Positions 26,879 to 36,011 are shown, counted from the stretch's first letter. The stretch is DNA of 64,000 bases from Psychroflexus lacisalsi (GCF_020164495.1 NZ_JAIQYZ010000002.1:248001-312000), one strand, 5' to 3'. Made by a program: numbers and translations. Notes: generated from the letters alone by a model not told the origin.

Positions 26879-27258
26879 TGAAGTCTGCATTGCTGGTTTT
26901 CTTAGGTGGTGGTTTGGGCAGTCTTGTCCGGTATTGGGTATCTCTAATTTTTAAATATCAGGTGGACACAAAACTTGATATATACGGAACTTTAACCGTA
27001 AATGTATTGGGCAGTCTACTCATAGGCATCTTAATGGGCTGGTTTTTGAAATCTGAAACCTCGCACACAAACTTACAACTACTGCTTGTTGTAGGCTTTT
27101 GTGGTGGATTTACCACGTTTTCAACATTCTCCTCAGAGAATATGAATTTGCTCAAAAACAACTTATACACAGAGTTTCTTCTTTATGGATTAGGAAGTCT
27201 GTTGATTGGGATATTGGCTGTGTTTATTGGTGTTTTGATTATAAAAAAAGGGTTTTGA
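26878..27258 (+). CDS. crcB: fluoride ion channel CrcB/Fluc
   Basis: This is a small dual-topology membrane protein of 126 aa that exports fluoride. It has four hydrophobic segments. Family motifs are GGGLGSLVRYWVS (residues about 10-22), the NVLGS break, and GFCGGFTTFSTFSSE with the conserved threonine/phenylalanine track. It is translationally coupled to the preceding gene by TAATG. I found no fluoride riboswitch upstream. Confidence 0.92.
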   Translation: MKSALLVFLGGGLGSLVRYWVSLIFKYQVDTKLDIYGTLTVNVLGSLLIGILMGWFLKSETSHTNLQLLLVVGFCGGFTTFSTFSSENMNLLKNNLYTEFLLYGLGSLLIGILAVFIGVLIIKKGF

Positions 27259-27274
27259 TGATAAACATCTAAGT

Positions 27275-28201
27275 TTAATATCCTTTCTCAACATCAACTT
27301 CATTCATCAAGGTTTCGCCATTTTGCATCTTTTCATAATTTTCCAACAGCTGCTTGGCTACCGATTCTGGATCTGTCATACTCGCTATATGCGGTGTAAT
27401 TTGAATTTTAGGATGATTCCAAAATGGATGAATTTCTGGTAGTGGCTCCTCCTGAAAAACATCCAAACTTGCCCCTTTGATAATACCTCTGTCTATTGCT
27501 GAAATAAGATCTGCTTCTACCAAATGTTCTCCGCGAGCGACATTTATCAAATATGCATCTTCCTTTAATTTATTAAATAGCTGCAAATCTAAAATTCCTT
27601 TAGTCTTTGAAGTCACTGGAAGCAAACACACCAAAATTTGAGTTTTGTTTAGAAAAGCGTCTAGCTCATCTGCACCATAAACCTGAACTCCATCTACAAT
27701 TTTAGAAGAATTCGCGTAACCATAAACCTCAAATCCATTTGCCTTCAAAACTTTTCCGGCTTCCTGACCTAACACACCATAACCCATGATGCCGACACTC
27801 GTTTTTTTAGGTGTTTGATAGGATTTCGGTTTCCACTGTTTTTCAGATTGATCCTGGAGGTGAATAAATAAATTCCTGGAAACAGCCAGGCACTGTAAAA
27901 GAACAAACTCACTCATATCTTTTGTCAACTGGTCATCGACGATTCTTGTCACTTTCACATCTTCAGGAAGATTATCATCTTTCAAGATATGATTTACACC
28001 GGCCCCCATGGATGCGATTACCTTTAGGTTTGGAAAATCTTTGTAAAGTCCTTCAGGGTGCTTCCATGAAATAGCAAACTCAACATCGTCAGGCCTTTCC
28101 ACATCTGGATATATTTGAATATCCAGGGACACATTTTTTTCTTTAAGTGTTTTAGCCCACTTACCGGGATCTCTGGTGGTGCTGACCAATAGTATTGACA
28201 T
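27275..28201 (-). CDS. D-2-hydroxyacid dehydrogenase (glyoxylate/hydroxypyruvate reductase type)
   Basis: This NAD(P)-dependent 2-ketoacid reductase has 308 aa, close to GhrA in length. The nucleotide-binding motif is GYGVLGQEAGKVL (near residues 142-154). The catalytic Arg is in LINVARGEHLVE, the Glu in DVFQEEPLP, and the His in ITPHIAS. The substrate may be glyoxylate or hydroxypyruvate but cannot be fixed from sequence. It ends the minus-strand run below the two-component genes. Confidence 0.85.
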   Translation of the reverse strand: MSILLVSTTRDPGKWAKTLKEKNVSLDIQIYPDVERPDDVEFAISWKHPEGLYKDFPNLKVIASMGAGVNHILKDDNLPEDVKVTRIVDDQLTKDMSEFVLLQCLAVSRNLFIHLQDQSEKQWKPKSYQTPKKTSVGIMGYGVLGQEAGKVLKANGFEVYGYANSSKIVDGVQVYGADELDAFLNKTQILVCLLPVTSKTKGILDLQLFNKLKEDAYLINVARGEHLVEADLISAIDRGIIKGASLDVFQEEPLPEIHPFWNHPKIQITPHIASMTDPESVAKQLLENYEKMQNGETLMNEVDVEKGY

Positions 28202-28211
28202 AATTTATTTT

Positions 28212-28841
28212 TTAATCAAATTTATATTTTTTATCCATTGCATAACGCAAAAGTTCACCCTTGCCGTAAAGACCGAGCTTATGAGACATATTTCTTCTAT
28301 GAGTATCTATTGTTGAAACAGCAGACTGCCTTACCTCTGCAATTTCCTGAGAAGTTTTGCCTTCCGCAATAAGATCAAGAATTTCTTTTTCAGTTTGAGA
28401 TAACTTTGATTTTTCTGATTTCTCTCTTTTATTAAAAAGCTCTGAAATACCTTCTAAATGGTCGTCAAAATAATCGTTGCCTTCATAGACTTCTCGTAAA
28501 GCGATAACTAATTCATCCATTGGAGAGGTTTTTAAAACATAGCCGTTCACTTTAGCATCAATCATTTTTCTCACCGCATCGATCTGATCAAACATCGAGA
28601 GTACAATTATCTTGATATCACTATGTTCAGCTCTTAAGACTCTGGTGAGGGAAACACCATCCATTTTTGGCATCTTTATATCTATAATCGCTATGTCAAC
28701 AGGTGTATTTTTTAGTTTTTTCAAAAAATCCCTGCCATTATTGGTGAAAAATTTCAGGTCAATATTTTTATCATTTTCCAAACGTAAACAAATACCATCT
28801 ATAAGCGTTTGGTGATCATCTGCAATTGCTACTTTTATCAT
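28212..28841 (-). CDS. NarL/LuxR-type response regulator
   Basis: It has 209 aa. The receiver domain (about 1-120) has the acidic pair ADDH near residue 7, the phospho-acceptor Asp in IAIIDIKMPKMDG, the Ser/Thr in IVLSMFD, and the Lys in VLKTSP. A GerE/LuxR helix-turn-helix (about 145-205) reads LSQTEKEILDLIAEGKTSQEIA. It overlaps the histidine kinase stop by 4 nt, so the two form a pair. Targets are unknown. Confidence 0.93.
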   Translation of the reverse strand: MIKVAIADDHQTLIDGICLRLENDKNIDLKFFTNNGRDFLKKLKNTPVDIAIIDIKMPKMDGVSLTRVLRAEHSDIKIIVLSMFDQIDAVRKMIDAKVNGYVLKTSPMDELVIALREVYEGNDYFDDHLEGISELFNKREKSEKSKLSQTEKEILDLIAEGKTSQEIAEVRQSAVSTIDTHRRNMSHKLGLYGKGELLRYAMDKKYKFD

Positions 28842-30688
28842 AATGGTATATCTATAAGTATAGTGGTTCCTCGTCCTTCTTTAGAATCAATAGAAAAATT
28901 ACCGTTCAATAATTGCACGCGCTCCTTTATGCTCTGTAATCCAAAAGAATCATTATTACTGATTTTATTTTTATCAAATCCAACACCATCATCTTCAATG
29001 ATAATATTAAGAAGAGAGTCTATTTTTGTAATAGAAATGGAAGCTGTTTTTGCTTTAGAATGCTTGACCACATTTGCCATGCTTTCTTGAACAATCCTAA
29101 ACACATTAAGCTCAAGCTTTTCATTGAGCTCCACTTCTTCTTCTATAAATGAATTAAAATCCACTTGAGTCTTACTAAAGGAACTTACGTTTTTACTTAG
29201 CTTTTGAAGAGCTGGAAATAATCCATTATCATTCATCAAGCCACTATGTTTGAGATGAGCTAAGGATCGGATATCATGATAAGTTTCTTCAAGCAACTCG
29301 TGAGTTTTTTCAAAAACTTGAGAAGATGAATCCTGGATTTCAAATTCATTTTTGAAATGATCAAAATAGGACTTTATAGCCATAAAATTTGAGCCTATAT
29401 TATCGTGAAGTTCACTTGCAATTCTCATTCTCTCTTTTTCCTGACCAACTACCAAGGCATCCAAAGCTTTTAACTGCTGTTTTTTCAGCTTTTCTTCAAT
29501 TTTTTTGATTTCCAAAGCCTTGTCTTTTTGGATAATCTCTTCTTTACGCCTGGCATTCTTATAGACAGAAAAAGATAAAAATATAAGTAATACCAAAGCC
29601 CCAAGAGAACCAAGGATTAAAGCTTCATTTCTTTGATTTTCCTTTTCTAAAATTAAATTCTCCTTTTCTTTTTTCTCAGCTTCAAAACGGGTAAGGTTTA
29701 TATTTTGCTTTTGGATATTCAAGCTATCTCTGTATTGAACTGACTTATTGAGATAAAAATAAGCGGAGTCCAGTTGATTTATCTCCTTATAATCTTCTGC
29801 GAGCTTTTGATTGATATAGGCTGTAAGCTCAAAATCATAATTAAAATTTCTATAGTCATTGGCCTTCTTGGTCCAAAATATAGCCTTTTCGTAATCCTCA
29901 GTGTAGCGGCTCAAATCTCCTAAGCTAAAATAACCTAAGGCTACTTTATGAGGAAGACCCAGTTCTTTATTTATTTCGATTGCTTTATTATAATAATACG
30001 AAGCCGAATCTTTATCTATAATAACATCTGTATAATAAAAGGCATGAAACGTGTGCACCACACCTAATTTATAAGAGCTAAAATCATGTTCCAGGTAATC
30101 ATAAGCATTTTGGATATGATCAAGAAACTTGGCTGTGGTATCATTTTCTTGCTCAAGACTTTCAAAAGCTAATTCTAATTCTAGGTCAACAAGTTGTAGT
30201 GTATCTTTTGTTGTCACTGCCAACTCTTGAAATGCTTTGAGATAATCTACAGGATTTTGATAAATATCTGGATTTGCAATGGCATAAAACAGATCAAGAT
30301 TGATGGAATTGTAATTGACTAGGTCATCAATTTCCTTATAATATTTCTGAGCAATCAAGTAATTATCCGCAGCAAGGTCAAAATTGCTGTTCAAATCGTA
30401 GGATTCTGCCAGATTATGATAGTAATAAGCTTTTTGTTTGGTACTTAATCGGGTAGTATCAAGATTAAATAAAACCTCAAAAGACTGTTCCAGTTGTTTG
30501 AAGGTATTGTAATATTTAGATTGAGCTAATTTTAAGTTAGTAGCATCTACTTCAGAAGATTCAAAGAGGAGGATCTCCAGTTTATCGTATTTGTTGTATC
30601 TGAATAATTGATCAATTTCATCTGTTTGAGCATATGAAGAAAAGTTGAAAAACAAAATAAAAAAAACGATGTTCCTGAATAAGATCAT
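28838..30688 (-). CDS. TPR-containing sensor histidine kinase
   Basis: This 616-aa kinase has a signal peptide (about 1-20), then a long periplasmic region of TPR-like helices (about 60-330, with repeated AxxYYNKAIE-type segments). A membrane helix spans about 355-375 (ALILGSLGALVLLIFLSF), followed by a coiled coil. The HisKA_3 box is KERMRIASELHDNIGSN with the phospho-His, and the HATPase domain has VKHSKAK, EDDGVGFD and GRGTTI. It partners with the regulator just downstream. TPR ectodomains of this kind are common in Bacteroidetes, and the signal sensed is unknown. Confidence 0.9.
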   Translation of the reverse strand: MILFRNIVFFILFFNFSSYAQTDEIDQLFRYNKYDKLEILLFESSEVDATNLKLAQSKYYNTFKQLEQSFEVLFNLDTTRLSTKQKAYYYHNLAESYDLNSNFDLAADNYLIAQKYYKEIDDLVNYNSINLDLFYAIANPDIYQNPVDYLKAFQELAVTTKDTLQLVDLELELAFESLEQENDTTAKFLDHIQNAYDYLEHDFSSYKLGVVHTFHAFYYTDVIIDKDSASYYYNKAIEINKELGLPHKVALGYFSLGDLSRYTEDYEKAIFWTKKANDYRNFNYDFELTAYINQKLAEDYKEINQLDSAYFYLNKSVQYRDSLNIQKQNINLTRFEAEKKEKENLILEKENQRNEALILGSLGALVLLIFLSFSVYKNARRKEEIIQKDKALEIKKIEEKLKKQQLKALDALVVGQEKERMRIASELHDNIGSNFMAIKSYFDHFKNEFEIQDSSSQVFEKTHELLEETYHDIRSLAHLKHSGLMNDNGLFPALQKLSKNVSSFSKTQVDFNSFIEEEVELNEKLELNVFRIVQESMANVVKHSKAKTASISITKIDSLLNIIIEDDGVGFDKNKISNNDSFGLQSIKERVQLLNGNFSIDSKEGRGTTILIDIPL

Positions 30689-30739
30689 TAACTCACTTTA
30701 GTAGAATTGAAGCTTAAAGTTAAAATTATTTTTAACTTT

Positions 30740-30970
30740 TTAAGAGCCCCCCATCATATTTCTTATGAGATCCAGCAAAGATTCCTCTCTCCAGTAGAAT
30801 CTTAAAAAAACTAACGAAATGATGAAAATAAAGAAACCCAGTAAAACAAATAATGTCCCCTTGTAATATCTACTGTGCATGCCTTTGTCTTTAATGTAAG
30901 AATAAATCAATATTGATACAAAAGCCACAACAAAAAAAATGATAAAGGCAATACGTCCAGGAGTAAACAT
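30740..30970 (-). CDS. small two-helix membrane protein
   Basis: This 76-aa protein has two predicted membrane helices: about 8-25 (AFIIFFVVAFVSILIYSY) and about 38-58 (GTLFVLLGFFIFIISLVFL). A conserved-looking YYKGTLFV lies between them and a short polar tail follows. It has no domain I recognise. It sits between the histidine kinase and the divergent MazG-like gene. Given the good start and consistent topology I regard it as real. Confidence 0.65.
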   Translation of the reverse strand: MFTPGRIAFIIFFVVAFVSILIYSYIKDKGMHSRYYKGTLFVLLGFFIFIISLVFLRFYWREESLLDLIRNMMGGS

Positions 30971-31007
30971 AAATGTTTTATTTTACGCAAAAATACTTCT
31001 TATTCTT

Positions 31008-31403
31008 ATGAAAAAACCGATAGACCAAGTAAAAAAATTCCATAAAGCTTTCGGATTGGACATTTCCGAAACACAACAAGCCAACTTAGAACTTGAGAAA
31101 AATTTGTTGCGTTATAAACTCATGAGGGAAGAAAACGAAGAATATCTGGATGCTGCAATGCAAGGTGATCTTACAGAAGTTGCTGATGCTCTTGGTGACA
31201 TGCTATATATTCTTTGTGGGACCATTCTATCTCATGGCATGCAGCATAAAATTGAAGAGGTCTTTGATGAAATTCACCGTAGCAATATGAGTAAGCTAGG
31301 TGAGGACGGAAAACCGATCTATAGAGAGGATGGAAAAGTCCTGAAAGGCCCGAATTATTTTAGGCCCGATATCAAAAAGATAATTGGAGATAGTGAGTGG
31401 TAA
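31008..31403 (+). CDS. MazG-like nucleotide pyrophosphohydrolase
   Basis: This is an all-alpha NTP-PPase superfamily protein of 131 aa. The metal-binding helix motif EENEEYLDA (residues about 40-48) pairs with EVADALGDMLYI (about 56-67), which is the EExxE...ExxD pattern of MazG/HisE-type enzymes that hydrolyse nucleoside triphosphates to monophosphates. The C-terminal MSKLGEDGKPIYREDGK and GPNYFRPD segments mark the subgroup often annotated as phosphoribosyl-ATP pyrophosphohydrolase-like. The frame is open from 30939, but the ATG at 31008 fits the family. Confidence 0.85.
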   Translation: MKKPIDQVKKFHKAFGLDISETQQANLELEKNLLRYKLMREENEEYLDAAMQGDLTEVADALGDMLYILCGTILSHGMQHKIEEVFDEIHRSNMSKLGEDGKPIYREDGKVLKGPNYFRPDIKKIIGDSEW

Positions 31404-31455
31404 GTCAAAATAAGAAATTTACTCCATCATTATTTTTTGATATGAGGAGTAAAAG

Positions 31456-31483
31456 TTCCCCTCCTTGGGAGGGGTTAGGGGAA
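31456..31483. repeat. REP-like inverted repeat
   Basis: The sequence TTCCCCTCCTTGGGAGGGG followed by TTAGGGGAA forms nested inverted repeats (CCCCTCC with GGAGGGG, and TTCCCC with GGGGAA). It lies between the convergent MazG-like and deoxynucleoside kinase genes. From memory, this CCCCTCC/TTAGGGG motif is scattered between genes in many Flavobacteriia. It is far more GC-rich than its surroundings. It may also serve as a transcript end. Confidence 0.65.
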
Positions 31484-31487
31484 GAAA

Positions 31488-32102
31488 TTAAAACAACCCA
31501 TTAATTTCTCCATCGATTTTATTTAAGATCACTCCAAGGTCTTCGGGTTTATCTACAAAATCTAACTCATCTACATCGATGATTAGCAATTTACCCTTAT
31601 CATAAGTTTGAATCCAGGCTTCGTAGCGCTCATTGAGTTTATTGAGATAATCTATAGATATGGAATTTTCATATTCTCTTCCTCGTTTTTGAATTTGCTT
31701 GACCAGGTTTGGCACACTACTTCTAAGATAAATCAACAGATCTGGAGATTCTGTTACAGACTCCATGAGGTTAAACAGAGAGGAATAATTTTCATAATCT
31801 CTGTTGGACATTAAGCCCATAGCGTGAAGATTGGGGGCAAAAATAAATGCATCTTCATAAATAGTTCTATCCTGAATGATGTCAATATTACTCTCACGGA
31901 TTTGTAAAATTTGTCTAAAACGGCTGTTCAAAAAATAAATCTGCAAGTTGAATGACCAACGCTTCATGTCTTCGTAAAAATCCTCTAGAAAAGGATTTTC
32001 AATGACGTCTTCGTATTCTGCTTTCCAATTGTAATGTTTTGCGATAAATCTTGTGAGCGTAGTTTTTCCAGCTCCTATATTCCCAGCGATTGCAACGTGC
32101 AT
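31488..32102 (-). CDS. deoxynucleoside kinase
   Basis: It phosphorylates deoxynucleosides for salvage, in the dCK/dGK/TK2 family. It has 204 aa. The P-loop GNIGAGKTTL is at residues 7-16, a substrate/DRS-like site is in IIQDRTIYEDAFIF, and the lid region is in QIQKRGREYENSI. The base specificity cannot be told from sequence. It lies 4 nt after an unrelated secreted-protein gene on the same strand, suggesting shared transcription. Confidence 0.9.
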   Translation of the reverse strand: MHVAIAGNIGAGKTTLTRFIAKHYNWKAEYEDVIENPFLEDFYEDMKRWSFNLQIYFLNSRFRQILQIRESNIDIIQDRTIYEDAFIFAPNLHAMGLMSNRDYENYSSLFNLMESVTESPDLLIYLRSSVPNLVKQIQKRGREYENSISIDYLNKLNERYEAWIQTYDKGKLLIIDVDELDFVDKPEDLGVILNKIDGEINGLF

Positions 32103-32106
32103 AAAA

Positions 32107-32895
32107 TCAGTTATTTACTATGTTTATTCTGTACGTGTAGAGTACTTTATCGCTGTAAATATAGATGTTTTCATCATTGAAATAAAATTGATTGAAGGTA
32201 ATTTCTGGTTTTTTAAAGATGATTTTATCATCTGTGTCTTTACCAAAAATTTCGAGGTGAATTTCGGTTTGAACCATGACCTGGTTTTTGAAGATATTGA
32301 AGGAAACAGCGTTTTCATAATTGAATTGGTCGATCAAGCTCCCATTGATATTGAGCTTTGAGAAACCGTTAGGATGGAGTAACCATGAAAAATTATAGTT
32401 ACTTTTCATTTCAAGGACTTCTTTATTGATGGGTAAGGACGAACTTCTAGTTCGAAGCTCTTGATAATCAAAAAGTTCGAGCTGTTGAAGATCAGCATTG
32501 AATATCCAAAGTAAATTATCTTTGGAAATACCAGCAAAATCAACAGTTTTAAAATCTGATATAAAATTGAAATTTATTCGCTCAACTTCATTTAATCGGT
32601 TGTCCAAAATCACTAGGGTATTTGCTTCTTTGTAAAACAAAAGGATTTTGAGCGGATTCAATAAGTCAACACTTTCCAGTTCGCCTAATTGCAAATCTTG
32701 AAATTGAAATTGTTTTTGATTTTCAGTTTTGTAAAACACATTATTCTTTGAAAAATATAAACGTTGATAAGTATCAACTCCCCAAAACTGATCCGCGTCA
32801 ACAGGTAATCTATCTACCATCTTTAAGCTAACTGGCTGAGCACTTAAAGCTAACGCAAACAAATTCAGAAATAAAAAAAAAGAGAAACGTTTCAT
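32107..32895 (-). CDS. secreted protein of unknown function, beta-propeller-like
   Basis: It has 262 aa with a Sec signal peptide (about 1-19, FSFFLFLNLFALALSA, cleavage after SAQ-like residues). The mature part is a series of short beta-strand repeats ending in aromatic-polar turns (FWGVDTYQRLYFSKNN, FAGISKDNLLWIFNAD), which suggests a beta-propeller of the kind seen in secreted Bacteroidetes proteins. No catalytic motif is visible. It sits directly upstream of the deoxynucleoside kinase gene. Confidence 0.75.
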   Translation of the reverse strand: MKRFSFFLFLNLFALALSAQPVSLKMVDRLPVDADQFWGVDTYQRLYFSKNNVFYKTENQKQFQFQDLQLGELESVDLLNPLKILLFYKEANTLVILDNRLNEVERINFNFISDFKTVDFAGISKDNLLWIFNADLQQLELFDYQELRTRSSSLPINKEVLEMKSNYNFSWLLHPNGFSKLNINGSLIDQFNYENAVSFNIFKNQVMVQTEIHLEIFGKDTDDKIIFKKPEITFNQFYFNDENIYIYSDKVLYTYRINIVNN

Positions 32896-32938
32896 TAAAA
32901 TAGAATGTTTTGAAATATACCAAATTAACTGTTATGGC

Positions 32939-33262
32939 TCAAATGCCGGACCATAAACAATCAATGCCGTCTGTGATCATATGGAAGACAAGTCCGATGA
33001 ATGCAAGTTTTAACCACTTGTTTTTGAATATAAACATTCCTGCCACATAAATGATAATGGCAATTTCGGAATGAAATGTATGAAATCCTACGCTACAGCG
33101 GTTTGGATCAAAAATGGGTGTTGCCCACAAGTGATCAATATCTACGAGCATTGTTGAAAGTAATATCAGGAAACCTTTCAAGACTTGCCTGGAACTGTAA
33201 ATCCATGCTATAGCAATTATGACTACAAAATGATTGAGATAATGAACTAAAAATTGCCACAT
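32939..33262 (-). CDS. DUF6122-like membrane protein
   Basis: This 107-aa integral membrane protein has three to four hydrophobic segments. It keeps conserved polar positions inside them: MLVDIDHLWA, GFHTFHSE and FHMITDGID. His/Asp clusters like these occur in the YdjM-type putative metal-dependent membrane hydrolases, and I place it near that group (DUF6122). The activity is unproven. Confidence 0.75.
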   Translation of the reverse strand: MWQFLVHYLNHFVVIIAIAWIYSSRQVLKGFLILLSTMLVDIDHLWATPIFDPNRCSVGFHTFHSEIAIIIYVAGMFIFKNKWLKLAFIGLVFHMITDGIDCLWSGI

Positions 33263-33354
33263 TCTATTTTTCTATATCTTGCAAAATACAGTTAAACACC
33301 TCTTAAACACAAGCCGTTTTACTAAATATGTAGTGTTTTAAGCATTCAAAACCT

Positions 33355-33362
33355 TATTTTTG
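33355..33362 (+). promoter_or_regulatory. Bacteroidetes -7 box for rpe
   Basis: TATTTTTG matches TAnnTTTG, 15 nt before the ATG at 33378. It covers the TTG at 33360 that would otherwise extend the frame, which decides the start in favour of the ATG. Confidence 0.55.
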
Positions 33363-33377
33363 CTTAAAATTTTACCA

Positions 33378-34040
33378 ATGAGTGATAAACTAATTGCCCC
33401 TTCCCTACTCGCTGCAGATTTTGCCAATTTGCAACGCGATATAGAACTTATAAATGAAAGTGAAGCAGATTGGTTTCATATAGACATTATGGATGGCGTT
33501 TTTGTTCCTAATATTTCATTTGGAATGCCTGTTCTAAAGGCGATAACAAAACATACCAAAAAATTTGTAGATGTACATTTGATGATTGTAGATCCAGATC
33601 GGTATATCAAAGATTTTGCAGATTTAGGTTCCAATATGCTTACAGTGCATTATGAGGCTTGTACACATTTACATAGAAGTCTTCAGTCCATTAAACAACA
33701 CGGAATGCAAGCTGGTGTAGCTTTAAATCCGCATACCAATGTCGAATTGCTAAGAGACTGCATTTCCGATATTGATATGGTTTGTCTGATGAGTGTGAAT
33801 CCAGGTTTTGGCGGTCAGCACTTTATAGAACGAACATATGATAAAGTAAAACAGCTAAAAGCTTTGATTGAAGATGAAGGCGCTTCCACTAAAATTGAAA
33901 TAGATGGCGGTGTAACCAATAAGAATGCGGAAGAGCTTGTAAATATAGGAGCTGATGTTTTGGTTGCGGGTAGTTACGTATTCAAATCTGATAATCCAAA
34001 ACAAACAATTCACGATTTGAAAAATTTGATAAATAAATAA
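33378..34040 (+). CDS. rpe: ribulose-phosphate 3-epimerase
   Basis: It interconverts ribulose 5-phosphate and xylulose 5-phosphate in the pentose phosphate pathway. The 220-aa TIM barrel begins MSDKLIAPSLLAADFANL. The metal/catalytic motifs are HIDIMDGVFVPN (His, Asp), VHLMI (His), SVNPGFGGQHF, and EIDGGV (catalytic Asp) before the phosphate loop VAGSYVF. Only 1 nt separates it from the following ypdA-like gene, so the two are cotranscribed. Confidence 0.96.
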   Translation: MSDKLIAPSLLAADFANLQRDIELINESEADWFHIDIMDGVFVPNISFGMPVLKAITKHTKKFVDVHLMIVDPDRYIKDFADLGSNMLTVHYEACTHLHRSLQSIKQHGMQAGVALNPHTNVELLRDCISDIDMVCLMSVNPGFGGQHFIERTYDKVKQLKALIEDEGASTKIEIDGGVTNKNAEELVNIGADVLVAGSYVFKSDNPKQTIHDLKNLINK

Positions 34041-34041
34041 C

Positions 34042-35001
34042 ATGGTATATGATGTTCTAATAGTTGGTGGTGGCCCAATAGGCATTGCTTGCGCACTTGA
34101 AGCAAAAAAGAAAAATCTTTCTTATGTCATTATTGAAAAAGGCGCGCTGGTAAATTCACTGTACAACTATCCAGATAAAATGACTTTCTTTTCTACGTCA
34201 GAAAAGTTGGAACTAGACGGTATTCCATTTGTAAGCACAAACTCCAAGCCTTCAAAACAAGAAGCTTTGGAATATTACAGGAGAATTGTTGAATCCAAGC
34301 AAGTCCACATTCAGCTGTTTGAAGAAGTCAAAAATGTTTATAACGAAGATCATGTGTTTACAACCACCACTTCAAAAAGTAAATATCAGTCCAAAAATGT
34401 TATCATAGCGACAGGCTTCTATGACATTCCAAATCACTTGAATATTGCTGGTGAAGAATTGGATAAAGTCACTCATTATTACAGAGATCCACATTACTAT
34501 GCTACTCAAAAAGTTGTGGTTGTTGGCGCTAGTAATTCGTCTGTAGATGCAGCTTTGGAAACATACAGGAAGGGAGCTGAAGTCACTATGATAGTAAGAG
34601 GAAAGCAGATTGGAGAACGTGTAAAATACTGGGTCAGACCAGATGTCATAAACAGAATTAAAGAAGGAAGTATTATAGCTTATTTTAATTCTGAATTGAC
34701 AGAAGTTGGTGAGGATTATGTGAAATTTAAAGATGAAGAGGGTAAAATCCAAACACTGGAAAATGATTTCGTTTTAGCATTAACTGGTTACAGACCTAAT
34801 TTTGAATTTTTAAAAAAACTTGGAATTAAACTCAGTGAGGATCAACTTTCTATTCCTAAATACGATGAGCAAACCATGCAAACCAATATTGATGGGATTT
34901 ACCTGGCTGGAGTCATCTGCGGCGGAATGGAAACTCACAAGTGGTTCATCGAGAATTCAAGGATTCATGCCAAAATGATTATTGCGGATATTATATCTTA
35001 A
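34042..35001 (+). CDS. YpdA family bacillithiol disulfide reductase (putative)
   Basis: This FAD- and NADPH-binding oxidoreductase has 319 aa. The FAD Rossmann motif is DVLIVGGGPIGIACALEA (residues about 4-21), the NADPH motif KVVVVGASNSSVDAALE (near 155-171), and the C-terminal signature near GIYLAGVICGGMETHKW. YpdA proteins reduce bacillithiol disulfide in Firmicutes, and some Bacteroidetes make bacillithiol. There is no CxxC redox pair, as expected for YpdA. It follows rpe by 1 nt. Confidence 0.85.
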   Translation: MVYDVLIVGGGPIGIACALEAKKKNLSYVIIEKGALVNSLYNYPDKMTFFSTSEKLELDGIPFVSTNSKPSKQEALEYYRRIVESKQVHIQLFEEVKNVYNEDHVFTTTTSKSKYQSKNVIIATGFYDIPNHLNIAGEELDKVTHYYRDPHYYATQKVVVVGASNSSVDAALETYRKGAEVTMIVRGKQIGERVKYWVRPDVINRIKEGSIIAYFNSELTEVGEDYVKFKDEEGKIQTLENDFVLALTGYRPNFEFLKKLGIKLSEDQLSIPKYDEQTMQTNIDGIYLAGVICGGMETHKWFIENSRIHAKMIIADIIS

Positions 35002-35049
35002 ATAACTATTGTGTGGGATTGTGATAAAACAATTTAACTATATTTAAAC

Positions 35050-35961
35050 ATGTCAAAACACAAGCTTTCAAAATTTTATTCTTCTGTAAACTCGTTTTTT
35101 CTTTCTGAAGCGCTGAAAGAAAAACTTGAAAAAGTAATAGTTGTTGCTGCTATTATCAGTTTTGCAATTCACCTGGGGATTATTGGCTTGATTGATTTTA
35201 ACTTGTTGGACATTGGCGAATATGACGGCAATTTCATCATTAGCCCTATTTCAGCTATCTACACGCCCTTTTCGATCATTCTTATTTACGAGGTTTATCT
35301 CTTGGTTTTTTATTTACCAAAATCAATTACAATCTACATTGGCAAACAGTATGAGATCATCACCTTGATTTTAATAAGAAAAATATTTTATGATTTATCT
35401 AATTTAGAATTTTCTTCAAGCTGGTTCTCCATTGAAGGAGATATACAGTTTACTATTGATATTGTTGCTACTTTAGTCCTATTCTATCTGATATACACCT
35501 TTTACAAGTTAAACTCTAAAAACAAGGTGGAAAAAGAAAAGATCACTTCTAAAACAAAATCTCACATCAAGGTAAAAAATATATTCGCTACCATTTTAGT
35601 GCCTACTATTGTCATGCTCGCGCTTTTTTCCTTTGGAAGTTGGTTTTATGAAACTATTTCAGGTACAGAATATTCTTCCGTGTCTATCAAATCGGTTAAT
35701 ACTATATTTTTTGATGATTTCTTTACAATATTGATTTTAATTGATGTGTTGCTGCTTCTATTCTCATTTTTACAAACTGAAGAATTTAGCCGTGTCATAA
35801 GGAATTCCGGTTTTGTCATCTCAACCATACTCATCAAACTATCTTTCTCCGCAGACAATATCATCAACACTATTCTTATCGTTGTGGCTGTCAGCTTTGG
35901 AGTTATTATTCTTCACATTTACAACAAGTACTTTAAACTGAATCAAACGCTGCAAGCATAA
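35050..35961 (+). CDS. polytopic membrane protein of unknown function
   Basis: It has 303 aa and about six or seven predicted membrane segments (roughly residues 29-50, 67-90, 135-156, 180-202, 224-243 and 257-292). A charged cytoplasmic stretch lies near 157-178. I do not recognise a family. It lies between two flavin-dependent oxidoreductase genes on the same strand with gaps of about 50 nt on each side. It might be a membrane partner of these enzymes, but that is only inference from position. Confidence 0.7.
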   Translation: MSKHKLSKFYSSVNSFFLSEALKEKLEKVIVVAAIISFAIHLGIIGLIDFNLLDIGEYDGNFIISPISAIYTPFSIILIYEVYLLVFYLPKSITIYIGKQYEIITLILIRKIFYDLSNLEFSSSWFSIEGDIQFTIDIVATLVLFYLIYTFYKLNSKNKVEKEKITSKTKSHIKVKNIFATILVPTIVMLALFSFGSWFYETISGTEYSSVSIKSVNTIFFDDFFTILILIDVLLLLFSFLQTEEFSRVIRNSGFVISTILIKLSFSADNIINTILIVVAVSFGVIILHIYNKYFKLNQTLQA

Positions 35962-36011
35962 TATTTGCTTTTGAAAGGATTATAGCTTATATTATAGAAA
36001 ACATTTCAAAA

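Noticed and set aside
25784..27258. Fluoride riboswitch upstream of crcB
   Set aside because: crcB overlaps the preceding gene, and no matching aptamer sequence is seen before either gene.
31008..31403. MazG-like gene as part of a toxin-antitoxin system
   Set aside because: No MazE or MazF gene is adjacent, and the motifs indicate a pyrophosphohydrolase of a housekeeping type.
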